Source of the DNA: Motilibacter aurantiacus
GTDB lineage: Bacteria > Actinomycetota > Actinomycetes > Motilibacterales > Motilibacteraceae
DNA length: 64,000 bases
Direction: 5' to 3'
Assembly (NCBI RefSeq): GCF_011250645.1
Contig: NZ_JAANNO010000001.1
Location: 394,658 to 458,657, forward strand
Shown piece after piece: positions 47,531-57,030 of the stretch. The notes under the pieces were generated by a model. That model was not told the DNA's origin. It was given only the letters and a program-made list of their open reading frames with translations, and did not search any database. How positions within the stretch are numbered: the first letter of the stretch is position 1; each line of letters opens with the position of its first letter. Made by a program: the position numbers and the translations under genes.

Positions 47531-47594
47531 GGCCTCCTGTCGGCCGCGGCACGCGGTTCCTTAGCCCTCCGGCCCGGTGGGCTCGCCGGTCAGC

Positions 47595-48986
47595 TCAGGA
47601 GACGGAGAGCTCGGACCGCACGACCGCGGCCAGCCGCTCGGCGAGCGCCGCCGCCTGCTCCTGTGTCGTGGCCTCGACCATGACCCGGACCAGCTGCTCG
47701 GTCCCGCTCGGGCGCAGCAGCACGCGGCCGGACTCCCCGAGCTCGGCCTCGGCTTGCGCCACCGCGGACTTGACCGAGACGTCGTCGTCCACGCGGGACT
47801 TGTCGACGTCCCTGACGTTCACGAGCACCTGCGGAAGGCGCTGCATCACGGCCGCGAGCTCGGCGAGCGGCTTGCCCGTCTGAGCCATCCGCCCGAGCAG
47901 GTAGAGCGCCGTGAGCAGCCCGTCACCAGTGGTCGCGTGCTCGAGCAGCACCACATGGCCGGACTGCTCCCCGCCGAGGGTGTAGCCGCCGGCGCGCATC
48001 GCCTCGAGGACGTAACGGTCGCCCACCTTGGTCTCGACGACCGAGATGCCCTCGCGCCGCATCGCCAGCTTGAACCCGAGGTTGGCCATGACCGTCGCCA
48101 CCACGGTGTCGTGGCGCAGCGTGCCCGCCTCGCGCATCCCGAGGGCCAGGACCGCGAGGATCTGGTCGCCGTCGACCTCGTTGCCGGCAGCATCGATGGC
48201 CAGGCACCGGTCGGCGTCCCCGTCGTGGGCGATGCCCACGTCGGCGCCGTGCTCCAGCACCGCGGCGCGCAGGTGGCCCAGGTGGGTCGACCCGACGCCG
48301 TCGTTGATGTTGACGCCGTCCGGCTCGGCGGCGATGGCCACGACCTCGGCCCCCAGCCGCCGCAGCGTCTCCGGGGCCGCGGCGTAGGCGGCGCCGTTCG
48401 CCGCGTCCACGACGACCTTGAGCCCGTCGAGCCGGTGCGGCGCGACGGCGAGCAGGTGGCCGCTGTAGAGGCCACGGGCGTCCTTGGAACGACGGACGCG
48501 GCCGACGCCGGCGCCCGTCGGCCGGGTCCACGGCTCGTGCCGGCGCTGCTCGATCGCGTCCTCGAGCTCGTCGGCGAGCTTGACCCCGCCCCGGGCGAAG
48601 AACTTGATCCCGTTGTCCGGCATCGCGTTGTGCGAGGCGGACAGCATGACGCCGAGGTCGGCGCCGAGCACGGCCGTCAGGTGGGCGACGGCCGGCGTGG
48701 GCAGCACGCCCACGTCGAGCACGTCGACGCCGGCGCTCGCCAGCCCGGCCGTGACCGCCGCGGCGAGGAACTCCCCGGACGCGCGCGGGTCACGGCCGAC
48801 CACTGCGGTCGGCCGGTGGCCGGCGAAGGCACCGGTGTCGGCCAGCACGTGCGCCGCCGCCACGGCGAGCTCGAGGGCGAGCTCGGCCGTGAGGTCGACG
48901 TTCGCCAGGCCTCGGACCCCGTCTGTGCCGAACAGCCGGCCAGCAGAGGACTGCTGACCGGCTGCGGGCTGCGGGCTTGCCGCCAT
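47595..48986 (-). CDS. glmM: phosphoglucosamine mutase
   Basis: A 463-residue cytosolic enzyme that converts glucosamine 6-phosphate to glucosamine 1-phosphate. The N-terminal [13 protein letters not shown] is diagnostic, and the phosphoserine loop is [18 protein letters not shown]. The metal loop [11 protein letters not shown], the sugar-binding GGEQSGHVV and the C-terminal phosphate loop [14 protein letters not shown] are all visible. It starts 8 nt past the rpsI stop, the order seen in Mycobacterium (rplM-rpsI-glmM), and is co-transcribed with the ribosomal protein genes. Confidence 0.97.
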   Translation of the reverse strand: MAASPQPAAGQQSSAGRLFGTDGVRGLANVDLTAELALELAVAAAHVLADTGAFAGHRPTAVVGRDPRASGEFLAAAVTAGLASAGVDVLDVGVLPTPAVAHLTAVLGADLGVMLSASHNAMPDNGIKFFARGGVKLADELEDAIEQRRHEPWTRPTGAGVGRVRRSKDARGLYSGHLLAVAPHRLDGLKVVVDAANGAAYAAAPETLRRLGAEVVAIAAEPDGVNINDGVGSTHLGHLRAAVLEHGADVGIAHDGDADRCLAIDAAGNEVDGDQILAVLALGMREAGTLRHDTVVATVMANLGFKLAMRREGISVVETKVGDRYVLEAMRAGGYTLGGEQSGHVVLLEHATTGDGLLTALYLLGRMAQTGKPLAELAAVMQRLPQVLVNVRDVDKSRVDDDVSVKSAVAQAEAELGESGRVLLRPSGTEQLVRVMVEATTQEQAAALAERLAAVVRSELSVS

Positions 48987-48994
48987 TCCTGGCC

Positions 48995-49501
48995 TCAGCG
49001 CTTGCTGTACTGAGGAGCCTTGCGGGCCTTCTTGAGGCCGTACTTCTTCCGCTCCTTGGCCCGCGGGTCACGGGTGAGGAAGCCGGCCTTCTTCAGCGCC
49101 GGGCGGTTGGCCTCGACGTCGACCCCGTTGAGCGCGCGGGCCACGCCCAGGCGCAGCGCGCCGGCCTGGCCGGAGACGCCGCCGCCGTGCACGCGGGCGA
49201 TGACGTCGTACGCGCCGTCGATCTCGAGGGTCTTGAACGGCTCGTTGACGAGCTGCTGGTGGACCTTGTTCGGGAAGTAGTCCTCGAGCGTGCGCCCGTT
49301 GACCTTCCACACGCCGGTGCCCGGGATGATCCGGACGCGGGCGACAGCCTCCTTGCGGCGGCCGGTGGCGGCGCCGGGGCCGGTCGCGGCGGCACGGGCG
49401 ACGCCGCCGACCGCGCCGGGCGCGGACTCGGTGGTGTAGTCGCCGACGTACTCCTCGACGTCCGCGTCAGTGTCGAGAGTCTCGACGGGGGTGTCCGTCA
49501 C
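48995..49501 (-). CDS. rpsI: 30S ribosomal protein S9
   Basis: A 168-residue ribosomal protein. The conserved core begins at [17 protein letters not shown] and ends with the S9 signature [20 protein letters not shown] (shown to 20 residues) and YSKR. A 45-residue acidic N-terminal extension precedes the core, common in actinobacteria. GTG is the start codon. The rplM stop lies 106 bp upstream, so the two are in one operon, followed by glmM after 8 nt. Confidence 0.97.
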   Translation of the reverse strand: MTDTPVETLDTDADVEEYVGDYTTESAPGAVGGVARAAATGPGAATGRRKEAVARVRIIPGTGVWKVNGRTLEDYFPNKVHQQLVNEPFKTLEIDGAYDVIARVHGGGVSGQAGALRLGVARALNGVDVEANRPALKKAGFLTRDPRAKERKKYGLKKARKAPQYSKR

Positions 49502-49607
49502 GGTCCTTCTTCCTCGCGCTTCGCTGTTCGATCAGGGTGGGGGTCGTTCAACTCCGCGCCGTGGCGCGAAGGGCTCCAGCCGAAGCCCGGCCGGTGTGGG
49601 CCGGGTG

Positions 49608-50051
49608 CTACTGGGCGACCTGGCTGATCTCGTACGGCTGCGGCTGCTGCGACACGTGCGGGTGCTCCGGGCCGGCGTAGACCTTGAGCTTCTTGAGCTG
49701 CTGACGGCCGAGGCTGTTGTGCGGGAGCATGCCGCGCACCGCCTTCTCGACCGCCTTGCGCGGGTCCTTGGCGAGCAGCTCGGTGTAGGGCGTGGCCTTG
49801 AGGCCGCCGGGGAAACCGGAGTGGCTGTAGGCCATCTTCTGCTCACGCTTGCTGCCGGTCAGGGCGACCTTCCCGGCGTTGATGATGACCACGAAGTCAC
49901 CGGTGTCGATGTGCGGGGCGAACGTCGGCTTGTGCTTGCCGCGCAGCAGCTTCGCCGTCTGGCTGGCCAGCCGGCCGAGGACGACGTCGGTGGCGTCGAT
50001 GACGTGCCACTGGCGCGAGACCTCGCCGGGCTTGGGGGTGTAGGTACGCAC
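49608..50051 (-). CDS. rplM: 50S ribosomal protein L13
   Basis: A 147-residue ribosomal protein, the standard length. [34 protein letters not shown] and the signature [21 protein letters not shown] are diagnostic. GTG 50051 gives the family N-terminus [11 protein letters not shown], with GAAGG upstream. It is the first gene of rplM-rpsI-glmM. The 226-bp region upstream would contain the promoter and any L13 autoregulatory leader; no leader structure could be assigned by eye. Confidence 0.97.
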   Translation of the reverse strand: MRTYTPKPGEVSRQWHVIDATDVVLGRLASQTAKLLRGKHKPTFAPHIDTGDFVVIINAGKVALTGSKREQKMAYSHSGFPGGLKATPYTELLAKDPRKAVEKAVRGMLPHNSLGRQQLKKLKVYAGPEHPHVSQQPQPYEISQVAQ

Positions 50052-50227
50052 GGGTTCGCAACCTTCGTCGTCGCAGGGCCTGACGAGCGGAGACGCTCGA
50101 AAGGGCACGGAGTGCTCCGGGAGTGGCGCCCGCCCCTGACGACCGGCACGGTCGCGTCGGGACGCATGGGCACAACAGCCGCTCAGGCTACCCGGTCCCT
50201 CCCCCGGCCTCCAAACCCCGGCCCCAC

Positions 50228-50248
50228 CCGGGCCCGCGCGGGGCCCGG
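50228..50248 (-). terminator. hairpin after the ABC-F gene
   Basis: CCGGGCCC (50228-50235) pairs with GGGCCCGG (50241-50248) around a GCGCG loop, 29 nt past the ABC-F stop. It separates that gene from the rplM operon downstream on the same strand. Confidence 0.55.
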
Positions 50249-50277
50249 AGCGCTGGAGGGCGGCCGGGGGGCGGCTG

Positions 50278-51900
50278 TCAGCGCACCCGCTCCACCCGCC
50301 CCTCGTCCCACACCGGCTGCGGGGCCTCGCGCACCCGGCCGTCGGCGCCGAACACGACGTAGCGCTCGAACCGGCGGGCCAGCCAGCGGTCGTGCGTCAC
50401 CGCGACGACCGTGCCGTCGAAGGCGTCGAGGGCGTCCTCGAGCGCCTGCGCGCTGGCCAGGTCGAGGTTGTCGGTCGGCTCGTCGAGCAGCAGCAGCGTG
50501 CAGCCGGCGAGCTCGAGCAGCAGGACCTGGAAGCGCGCCTGCTGCCCGCCGGACAGGGTCTCGAACGCCTGCTCGGCCTGGCGGTCCAGCTCGTAGCGGC
50601 GCAGCACCGGCATCGCCCGCCCCCTGTCGCGCGCCCAGTCCTCCTCGAGCACCTGCAGGAGGGTGCGCCCGAGCAGCTCCGGGTGCTCGTGGGTCTGGGC
50701 GAAATGGCCGGGGACGACACGCGCGCCGAGCCGCCACCGCCCCGCGTGCGCGACCTCGCCGCCGGCGAGCAGGCGCAGGAAGTGCGACTTGCCCGAGCCG
50801 TTGCTCCCGAGCACCGCCAGCCGGTCGCCGTAGTAGAGCTCCAGGTCGAACGGGCGCATGAGGCCGGTCAGCTCGAGCTGCTCGCAGATGACCGCGCGGA
50901 CCCCCGTCCGGCCGCCGCGCAGCCGCATGGTGACCTTCTGCTCGCGGGGCCGCTCCTCCGGCGGGCCCTCGGACTCGAAGCGCTCGAGCCGCTTCTGGGC
51001 CGCCTGGTAGCGGCTCGCGAGACCGTCGTTGTAGGCCGCCTTGTTCTTGTAGAAGAGGACGAGCTCCTTGAGCTTGACGTGCTCCTCGTCCCAGCGGCGG
51101 CGCAGCTCGTCGAGGCGCTCGAAGCGGTCGTGCCGGGCCTGCGCCCACGTCGCGAACCCGCCGCCGTGCACCCACACGCCGCCGCCGGCGGCACCGCCGG
51201 CCTCGACGGTCACGACGCGCTCGGCCGTCCGCGCGAGCAGCTCGCGGTCGTGGGAGACGTAGAGCACGGTCTTCGGGCTCTCGGCGATCGTGCGCTCTAG
51301 CCACTCCTTGCCCGGGACGTCGAGGTAGTTGTCCGGCTCGTCGAGCAGCAGCACCTGGTCCGGGCCGCGGAAGAGCGCCTCGAGCACGAGCCGCTTCTGC
51401 TCACCGCCGGACAGCGTGCGCACCTCGCGCCACTGTGCCCGGTCGTACGGCACCCCGAGCGCGGACGTGCAGCAGGTGTCCCAGAGCACCTCGGCCTCGT
51501 AGCCGCCGGCGTCGGCCCAGTCGGCGAGCGCCTGCGCGTAGCGCAGCTGCGTCGGCTCGTCGTCGCGCTCCATCATCGCCAGCTCGGCCGCGTCCAGCGC
51601 GGCGGCCGCGGCGCGCACCGACGGCTGGGCGACGGAGACGAGCAGGTCGCGCACCGTCGACTCGTCACGCCCGCTGCCGACCAGCTGGCGCATGACGCCG
51701 AGCCCGCCGCTGCGCGTGACGGCGCCGTGCTGCGGGGTCAGGTCCCCGGCGACGAGGCGCAGCAGCGTGGTCTTGCCGGCTCCGTTCGCTCCGACCAGCG
51801 CGGCCTTGAGGCCGTCCCCGACCCGGAACGACACGTCCGACAGCAGCATCCGGCCGTCGGGCAGGGCGTGGCTGACCCCGGACACGTCGACATGACCCAT
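50278..51900 (-). CDS. ABC-F family ATP-binding protein
   Basis: A 540-residue soluble twin-ATPase of the ABC-F type, which acts on ribosomes in translation rescue or antibiotic resistance. The first cassette has [15 protein letters not shown] (Walker A), [15 protein letters not shown] and [15 protein letters not shown] charged linker (about 245-310) separates it from the second cassette, with [30 protein letters not shown] and [14 protein letters not shown]. No membrane segments are seen, as expected. ATG 51900 begins [16 protein letters not shown]. Whether it protects from a drug or is a housekeeping factor cannot be told. Confidence 0.9.
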   Translation of the reverse strand: MGHVDVSGVSHALPDGRMLLSDVSFRVGDGLKAALVGANGAGKTTLLRLVAGDLTPQHGAVTRSGGLGVMRQLVGSGRDESTVRDLLVSVAQPSVRAAAAALDAAELAMMERDDEPTQLRYAQALADWADAGGYEAEVLWDTCCTSALGVPYDRAQWREVRTLSGGEQKRLVLEALFRGPDQVLLLDEPDNYLDVPGKEWLERTIAESPKTVLYVSHDRELLARTAERVVTVEAGGAAGGGVWVHGGGFATWAQARHDRFERLDELRRRWDEEHVKLKELVLFYKNKAAYNDGLASRYQAAQKRLERFESEGPPEERPREQKVTMRLRGGRTGVRAVICEQLELTGLMRPFDLELYYGDRLAVLGSNGSGKSHFLRLLAGGEVAHAGRWRLGARVVPGHFAQTHEHPELLGRTLLQVLEEDWARDRGRAMPVLRRYELDRQAEQAFETLSGGQQARFQVLLLELAGCTLLLLDEPTDNLDLASAQALEDALDAFDGTVVAVTHDRWLARRFERYVVFGADGRVREAPQPVWDEGRVERVR

Positions 51901-51975
51901 GGCCCGATTGTGCCTACGGGGCGCGCCCGGGTGCGCGGGGTTTTGCGCGGGGGCGGTGGACGGGCCCCGCCGGCC

Positions 51976-53199
51976 TCAGCCGGACGACAGCGGGGAGGAG
52001 CCGGCCGTCGACCGGCGCAGCAGCGCGGCCAGCGCTCCCGCCCCGAGGAGCAGCCCGGCCAGGCCGACGCCGAGCCACAGCAGCGGGGACGTGCCCCCGC
52101 CTCCGGCGTCGCCGGCCGCCGGCAGCACGGCCGCCGGCCCGGGGGACGAGGTCGCTGCGCCCTCGCTCGCAGGCGGCGCCGTGGTCGCTGCTGCGGAGGG
52201 GGCCGCCGGCTGCGCGGCCCCCTCGCGGGGGTCGAGCAGCGGGTTCTCCGTGACCGGAGCGACGTCGGCCGTCAGCGCCTTGACCGGGTCGACGACGCCG
52301 AAGCCGTACTTGTCGTCCCGGCCGGGCGCGCCCTCGTCCCGCGCGGTGCGGATCATCCGCTCGATGACCGACGGCGCGTCGAGCTCCGGGTACTCGGCGC
52401 GGATCAGCGCCGCCGTCGCGGAGACGAGCGCCGCCGACGCGCTCGTTCCCGTGGCGTACGTGTAGTCGGTGCCCCGGGTCGCCGTGACCACGCGCACGCC
52501 GGGCGCGGCGAGCGCGACCTCCGGCCCCGTGGCGGACACCGAGGAGAAGCGGCCCCTGCGGTCGGTGGCCGAGACGGCGACCACCCCCGGGCGGCTCGCG
52601 GGGGTCGTGACGGCGTAGTCGCCCCGGCTGGTGTTGCCCGCGCCGGCCACGACCACGACGTCCTTGGACAGGGCGTACTCCACCGCGGCGGCCTCGGCCG
52701 CGCTGCCGCCGCCGGTGCTGACCGACAGGTTGATGACGTCGGCGCCGTGGTCGGCGGCCCAGCGGATGGCGCGCGGCAGGTCGCGCTCCTGCGCCACCGC
52801 TCCCCCGCCGAGGAAGCGCACCGGCAGGATCCGGGCCCCGGGGGCCAGCCCGGTGGCGCCGGTGCCGCCCGGCGCGCCGCTGCCCGCGATGAGGGCGGCA
52901 ACCTCGGTGCCGTGGCCGTCGGTGTCGGTACGGCCGCGCTGCTCGCCCCCCAGGTAGTCGACCCCGGGGAGCACCTGCCCGCGCAACTCCGGATGGGTGA
53001 GGTCCACGCCGCTGTCGATCACCGCCACGACCACGCCCTCGCCGGTGCTGACGGCGTTCGCCCGCTCCGCCCCGAGCGCGCCCAGGTGCCACTGCATCGA
53101 ACGCGCCGTGTCGGCCGCGCGGGCCGGCTGAACCAGAGCGGGCACCGCCGCCACCGCCACGAGGGCGGCGACGGCAGCGCCGCGCAGGGAGCGGGGCAT
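51976..53199 (-). CDS. mycP: type VII secretion mycosin, S8 serine protease
   Basis: A 407-residue membrane-anchored subtilisin of the ESX system. The signal peptide spans residues 1-29. The triad is Asp62 (AVIDSGVDLTHPE), His96 (TDGHGTEVAALIAG) and Ser253 (ATGTSASAALVS), with Asn189 in AGAGNTS as oxyanion residue. The usual GTSFAAP reads GTSASAA here. The C-terminal membrane helix (LLWLGVGLAGLLLGAGALAALL, about 375-396, quoted in part) follows an Ala/Pro linker. Mycosins stabilise the secretion complex and process substrates. ATG 53199 is 4 nt from the stop of the PPE-like gene, so they are co-transcribed. Confidence 0.92.
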   Translation of the reverse strand: MPRSLRGAAVAALVAVAAVPALVQPARAADTARSMQWHLGALGAERANAVSTGEGVVVAVIDSGVDLTHPELRGQVLPGVDYLGGEQRGRTDTDGHGTEVAALIAGSGAPGGTGATGLAPGARILPVRFLGGGAVAQERDLPRAIRWAADHGADVINLSVSTGGGSAAEAAAVEYALSKDVVVVAGAGNTSRGDYAVTTPASRPGVVAVSATDRRGRFSSVSATGPEVALAAPGVRVVTATRGTDYTYATGTSASAALVSATAALIRAEYPELDAPSVIERMIRTARDEGAPGRDDKYGFGVVDPVKALTADVAPVTENPLLDPREGAAQPAAPSAAATTAPPASEGAATSSPGPAAVLPAAGDAGGGGTSPLLWLGVGLAGLLLGAGALAALLRRSTAGSSPLSSG

Positions 53200-53203
53200 C
53201 GGG

Positions 53204-55057
53204 TCAGGACCCGGTGCCCAGCACCGGCGGGGCGGCCTTCCCGTCCCCCCACACGTCGTCGTCCTCGACCAGCCAGGTGGTACGCCGGCGCTGCGGCTCC
53301 TCGGCGGCCGCCGCGCCACTGCCGCGCAGCGGTGCGCCGGAGGCACCGCTCGCGGGCGTCGTCCCGCGCGCGGAGGCGGGGCCGGACTCGGCAGCGGCGG
53401 GCGCGCTGGAGCCCGGCAGTGCGCCGGGGCCTGCGGCAGCGGTCGCGCGTCCGGCGGGCGCGCCCTCGACGGCCGCCACCGTGCCCGTCGCCGCCGGCGC
53501 GCCGCCGACACGGCCACCGGTGGCCTGCCCTGCGACACCGCCGCGGGCCGTACCGCGACCGGCGCGCTCGGCCGCGTCATCCACGGCTGCGGTCGGCGTG
53601 CCGCGCAGCGCCGGCCGCGCGCCTGCCTGCTCCGCCGCGGCGGGAACGCCGGCCCCGCCCGTGCGCGTGGTGGCCGGCGGCTCCGCGCCGCCGAGGGCAC
53701 GGGCCGGTGCGGGGCGTGCGCCCGGGCTCGTCCCGGGAGCCGCGACGGCTCCGCTCCTGGCGACGACCGGCTCAGCGGCCACGGGCGCCACGCGCCCCGG
53801 GAGCGCCCGCGACGCCCCACCCACGGGCGAGCGGCCGGCCACGGCCCCGCTCCCAGCCCCGGCCCCAGCCCCGGTTACAGCGCCCGAGCCCGGCGTCACC
53901 GGGCGGCTCGTCGCGGGCGTGGCTCCGCGCGCCACGGTCCCGCCGCCGGCGGTCGGAGACCCGCCGGTCCCTGCTCGGTTGGCCCCGCCCCGGCCGAGCA
54001 ACGCAGGTGCGGCGATCAGCCCGCCGGCGATGGCACCGGCCGCCGCCGCGCCCGCCAGGCCAGCCGGAGCTGACGTGGCCGGCAGCACGTGGGACCCGCC
54101 GGCCGCCACCGTGCCGGGCGTGCCGCCGGGCAGGGCGCCGCCGCCACCGACGACCCCCGTCGGCGAGGTGGGCGCCACCGGGCCGCCGTCCGCAGCGGTC
54201 GAGCCGGGGTCGTAGGAGCCGACGCCCACGGGCACCTGCCCGCCCGCGCCACCGCTGCCCGCACCGCCGGGGCCTGGGGATGCGGGAGCGTGCCCGTGCC
54301 CGGTCGAGGGGCCGTGAACACCTCCCCCGCCGGCCCCGCCGCCGACGGCACCGGCAGCGCCGCCCGCGGAGCCGGCGCCGCCCGCGCCCGACCAGCTCGC
54401 GCCGGACGGGCTCGTCGGCGCACCCGAGTAGCTGCCTGCGCCCGGGCCGCTGCCTGCGCCGGGGAGGGAGAAGTCGTCGCCGTCGCCGATACCGCCCACG
54501 GCCGGCGGCGGCCCCTGGTAGGGCGGGGCCTCCGTGAGCTGGCCCTGGGCGAGGCTGTAGGAGCCGCCGAGCGCCGTCATGACGGCGACGGCCTTCTGCC
54601 GCTCCTCCTCCTCGCGCTGGTCGTAGTAGGCGTCGGCCGCCTTGCGCGCCGCGAGCGCCCCGAGCGGGCCGCCGACCACGGCGCCGCCGCCGGTCGCGAT
54701 GGCCTCCGCGTGCGCCGGGCGCTGGTAGGGCGGGGGCATCTCGGCCTTCGCCGTGTCGACCGCCTCGGCCGCCGCCAGGAGCGCGTTCCAGTTCGCGCTC
54801 GCACTCGTCGAGGCCGCGCGGCTCGTCTCGGCCAGGGTGCGCATCTGGGCGATGTACGCGTCCGCGGCGGCGCCCTCCCAGACGTGGGCCAGGGAGTCGA
54901 GCCCGGCGTCGAGCTGCGCGGCGCGGTCGCCCATGGTGCGGCTGGTGACCTGCCAGTTGCCGGCCATCTCGCGGATGGAGCCGGCGTCGGCGGAGTCCAG
55001 CAGCGAGATGAGCTGCTCGTGGCTGTACGCGTCGAAGTTGGTGCAGTAACCGGACAT
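53204..55057 (-). CDS. PPE-like WXG-domain protein with long Gly/Ala/Pro-rich tail
   Basis: A 617-residue putative ESX substrate. Residues 1-180 form a helical domain with a WXG motif at Trp60 (LAHVWEGAAADAY), where PPE proteins keep theirs, and YYDQREEEERQ near residue 145. The rest is low-complexity Gly/Ala/Ser/Pro sequence (GAGSGPGAGSYSGAP, GAGGGGVHG) ending in VEDDDVWGDGKAAPPVLG. It lies 3 nt after a 122-residue protein with a YxxxD motif, resembling a PE/PPE pair. Export by the ESX system is inference. The repetitive tail suggests a surface or wall-spanning role. Confidence 0.72.
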   Translation of the reverse strand: MSGYCTNFDAYSHEQLISLLDSADAGSIREMAGNWQVTSRTMGDRAAQLDAGLDSLAHVWEGAAADAYIAQMRTLAETSRAASTSASANWNALLAAAEAVDTAKAEMPPPYQRPAHAEAIATGGGAVVGGPLGALAARKAADAYYDQREEEERQKAVAVMTALGGSYSLAQGQLTEAPPYQGPPPAVGGIGDGDDFSLPGAGSGPGAGSYSGAPTSPSGASWSGAGGAGSAGGAAGAVGGGAGGGGVHGPSTGHGHAPASPGPGGAGSGGAGGQVPVGVGSYDPGSTAADGGPVAPTSPTGVVGGGGALPGGTPGTVAAGGSHVLPATSAPAGLAGAAAAGAIAGGLIAAPALLGRGGANRAGTGGSPTAGGGTVARGATPATSRPVTPGSGAVTGAGAGAGSGAVAGRSPVGGASRALPGRVAPVAAEPVVARSGAVAAPGTSPGARPAPARALGGAEPPATTRTGGAGVPAAAEQAGARPALRGTPTAAVDDAAERAGRGTARGGVAGQATGGRVGGAPAATGTVAAVEGAPAGRATAAAGPGALPGSSAPAAAESGPASARGTTPASGASGAPLRGSGAAAAEEPQRRRTTWLVEDDDVWGDGKAAPPVLGTGS

Positions 55058-55060
55058 GCC

Positions 55061-55429
55061 TCACAGCCCCGTCGTCGTGGGCGCCGGGGTGCCCATGGTG
55101 GACGTGATCTCCTCGAGGCGGACCCGGGACAGCTCGTCCGCGCCCTCGTAGCGCGCCGCGATCTGCTGGGCGGCGGCCTGCGCGGTCGCGATGCCGGCGC
55201 GCACCTGCTGCAGGAGGTCCCGCATCTGCTGGAGCACCAGGTCGTGCCTGTCGCGCAGGCCGATCGCCTCACCGAACCCGCCGCCGAAAGCGGCATTCCC
55301 GTTCAGCCGTTGGGGTGCGCGCTCCAGCGCGGCGATCTCGGTCTCGAGCTCGGACGCGTAGTCCTGCAGAGACTCGACCTGAACCCGCACGATGGCGCCT
55401 GCGCTACCGCCTCCGCCGTCGACCGCCAC
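55061..55429 (-). CDS. 122-residue helical protein with YxxxD motif, PE-like partner
   Basis: A small helical protein with no recognised family. Two helices (about 17-40 and 58-95) are separated by a Gly-rich turn AAFGGGFGEAIG. A type VII secretion-type motif YEGAD (Tyr94, Asp98) lies at the end of the second helix, as in PE proteins. No WXG is present, as expected for the partner of a WXG protein. GGAGG lies 6 nt before GTG 55429, which settles the start. The PPE-like gene follows after 3 nt, so the two are likely secreted as a heterodimer. Confidence 0.66.
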   Translation of the reverse strand: MAVDGGGGSAGAIVRVQVESLQDYASELETEIAALERAPQRLNGNAAFGGGFGEAIGLRDRHDLVLQQMRDLLQQVRAGIATAQAAAQQIAARYEGADELSRVRLEEITSTMGTPAPTTTGL

Positions 55430-55521
55430 TGGCCACCTCCGAAACTCACTTGCTGAATTGCGCAACGCCGAAGTGGACTGCTGCCTCCCCGGCCCGCGCG
55501 ACGGGCCGGGGAGCAGGCAGC

Positions 55522-55809
55522 TCAGGCCCAGATGCTCGCGTTGCTGTTCTCCGCCGCCTGGAAGTCGTCGCCGGCGGCGCCGAGCGCCCGGCCGATCTGC
55601 TCCAGGATCGAGTTGAGCTCGGCGGCGGCCTCGTCCCACTGGCGCTGCTTGGCGTTGTAGTTCTCCGCCGCCGCGCCGGTCCACGTGGACACCATCGGGG
55701 CGAGGTAGGACTTGAGGTCGGCCAGCTGGCCGTTGAGGTTGCTCGCCGTCGAGGCGACGTCCGCCTGCCCCTGCGAGATGGCCGAGAAGGTGACCAGGAT
55801 CTCCGACAT
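55522..55809 (-). CDS. WXG100 family ESX protein (first)
   Basis: A 95-residue WXG100 protein with two helices and a central Trp43-Thr-Gly45 turn (MVSTWTGAAAENY). The C-terminal end carries FQAAE, a variant of the YxxxD/E secretion signal. Length and motif position match EsxA/EsxB-type proteins. It lies 9 nt after a second WXG100 gene, the usual pair arrangement (compare esxT-esxU in ESX-4), and is followed by the PE/PPE-like pair after a 92-bp gap. It is likely a secreted heterodimer subunit and cofactor of the secretion machine. Confidence 0.92.
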   Translation of the reverse strand: MSEILVTFSAISQGQADVASTASNLNGQLADLKSYLAPMVSTWTGAAAENYNAKQRQWDEAAAELNSILEQIGRALGAAGDDFQAAENSNASIWA

Positions 55810-55818
55810 CTGCTCCCC

Positions 55819-56130
55819 CTAGCCCAGCACGCTGGTGATGCTCGAGAACGACTGCTGCTGCGACTCGTCGGACCGCTGGTAGGTGGTGCCCGACACCGCG
55901 ATCGCCTGGCTGATGTCCGAGAGCGCGTCGTTGAGCTTGGCGGCGTTCTCGTTCCAGCGCTGGTGCAGTGCCTGGAAGCTGACCGCCGAGCTGCCCTTCC
56001 ACGCCGCCGACAGCGGCTCGAGCCGTGACATCAGGCTCGACAGCTGGCCCTGGATCTGCTGGTTGACGTCGGCCACGTGGCGCGACGCCTCCTGCATGGT
56101 GTCTAGCTGGGTGCCGTAGGAATCGGCCAC
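55819..56130 (-). CDS. WXG100 family ESX protein (second)
   Basis: A 103-residue WXG100 protein. Trp44-Lys-Gly46 (LSAAWKGSSAVSF) forms the turn between two helices, and YQRSD (Tyr84, Asp88) near the C-terminus is a canonical YxxxD secretion signal. GAGGTGA precedes GTG 56130. It is the first of the esx-esx-PE-like-PPE-like-mycP operon, and the 234-bp gap upstream probably contains the operon promoter. It should pair with the next gene product, which lacks the full YxxxD. Confidence 0.92.
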   Translation of the reverse strand: MADSYGTQLDTMQEASRHVADVNQQIQGQLSSLMSRLEPLSAAWKGSSAVSFQALHQRWNENAAKLNDALSDISQAIAVSGTTYQRSDESQQQSFSSITSVLG

Positions 56131-56364
56131 GGCGTCACCTCGCTCGTCTCGGCCGCTCGCGCGGCAGCTCCGATGTTGACGGGGCCTTGCGTACCCACCC
56201 CGACAGGGCAGCCGAAACCTCCTTCCGGTGAAGAGCGGGCAGATCACCCGTTGGGAACCCACGCAACGCCTCGCTACCGTGACGCTGCGCATCGAGGCGC
56301 GGACGCCCGGAGGCCCGGCCGCGGCGGTCGAGACCGCACGGCGTGCCGCCGGGACGGTGCGTCG

Positions 56365-57030
56365 TCAGCTCGCCTGGTCGGAGTAGCGGAAGAGGTAGTT
56401 GGCGGTGACGGGGTTGGACTCCGTCCCGGGGCGCAGCTCGACCTCGATGTGCAGGAAGCCCTCGCGGAGCCCCTGGATGACCCCGAACCCCGAGCCGCCG
56501 CCCGCTGCGCCCCCGCCGCCCGGGTCCGGCCCCGCGACGCTCGCCAGGCCCGTCTCGTCGAGCCCGAGCGCCTCGCGGTAGGCGTAGAGCTGCTCGGCGG
56601 CCGCGCTCACCGACGGGTAGTTCACGTTCACGACCGTGGAGGAGGGCGGGGCGGTCTTCGAGTCCGGCGGCGGGCTCAGCGGGCTGCCGAGGGACTCGCT
56701 GCCCAGGCTGAAGGCCAGCAGCTCCACGGACTGCCCGCCGGGCAGCAGCACCGTGGTGCGGATGCCGTCCGAGCCCTCCGGGCGGTCTTCGAAGTGGCCG
56801 TTCTCCCCCGGGAGCATGCCCAGCGACTCCCGGGTGGGCCGCGTCCGCAGGTCCAGGGTCGCCTGCCCGTCGCTGACGAGCGGCGAAGCGGTCGCCGTCG
56901 CGGGCTGCGCCCTGTCGCCGTTGTCCTCACCGATGGTCACGCTGCACCCTCCCAGAAGCACCGTCGCGGAGACCGCCAGCCCGAGCGCCGCCCCCGCGCG
57001 GGCGGAGCGCCTGTCCCTGGAGCGCCTCAC
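56365..57030 (-). CDS. putative lipoprotein of the ESX locus
   Basis: A 221-residue exported lipoprotein. A lipobox LLGGC lies at the end of a short hydrophobic signal (LGLAVSATVLLGGCSVTIG). The mature part has no recognised domain; it includes LDLRTRPTRESLGMLPGE and ends in ELRPGTESNPVTANYLFRYS (20 residues). The GTG start overlaps the stop of the 559-residue WXG-type protein (GTGA), so the two are co-translated. A membrane-anchored partner, chaperone or immunity protein for that protein is possible but unproven. Confidence 0.75.
   Translation of the reverse strand: MRRSRDRRSARAGAALGLAVSATVLLGGCSVTIGEDNGDRAQPATATASPLVSDGQATLDLRTRPTRESLGMLPGENGHFEDRPEGSDGIRTTVLLPGGQSVELLAFSLGSESLGSPLSPPPDSKTAPPSSTVVNVNYPSVSAAAEQLYAYREALGLDETGLASVAGPDPGGGGAAGGGSGFGVIQGLREGFLHIEVELRPGTESNPVTANYLFRYSDQAS

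Noticed and set aside
50052-50227. L13-type autoregulatory leader upstream of rplM
   Set aside because: The region is long enough, but no structure could be assigned by eye; covariance search would be needed.
51899-52465. A + strand frame opposite the mycosin C-terminus
   Set aside because: Antisense shadow of the Ala/Pro-rich mycosin linker and membrane helix.
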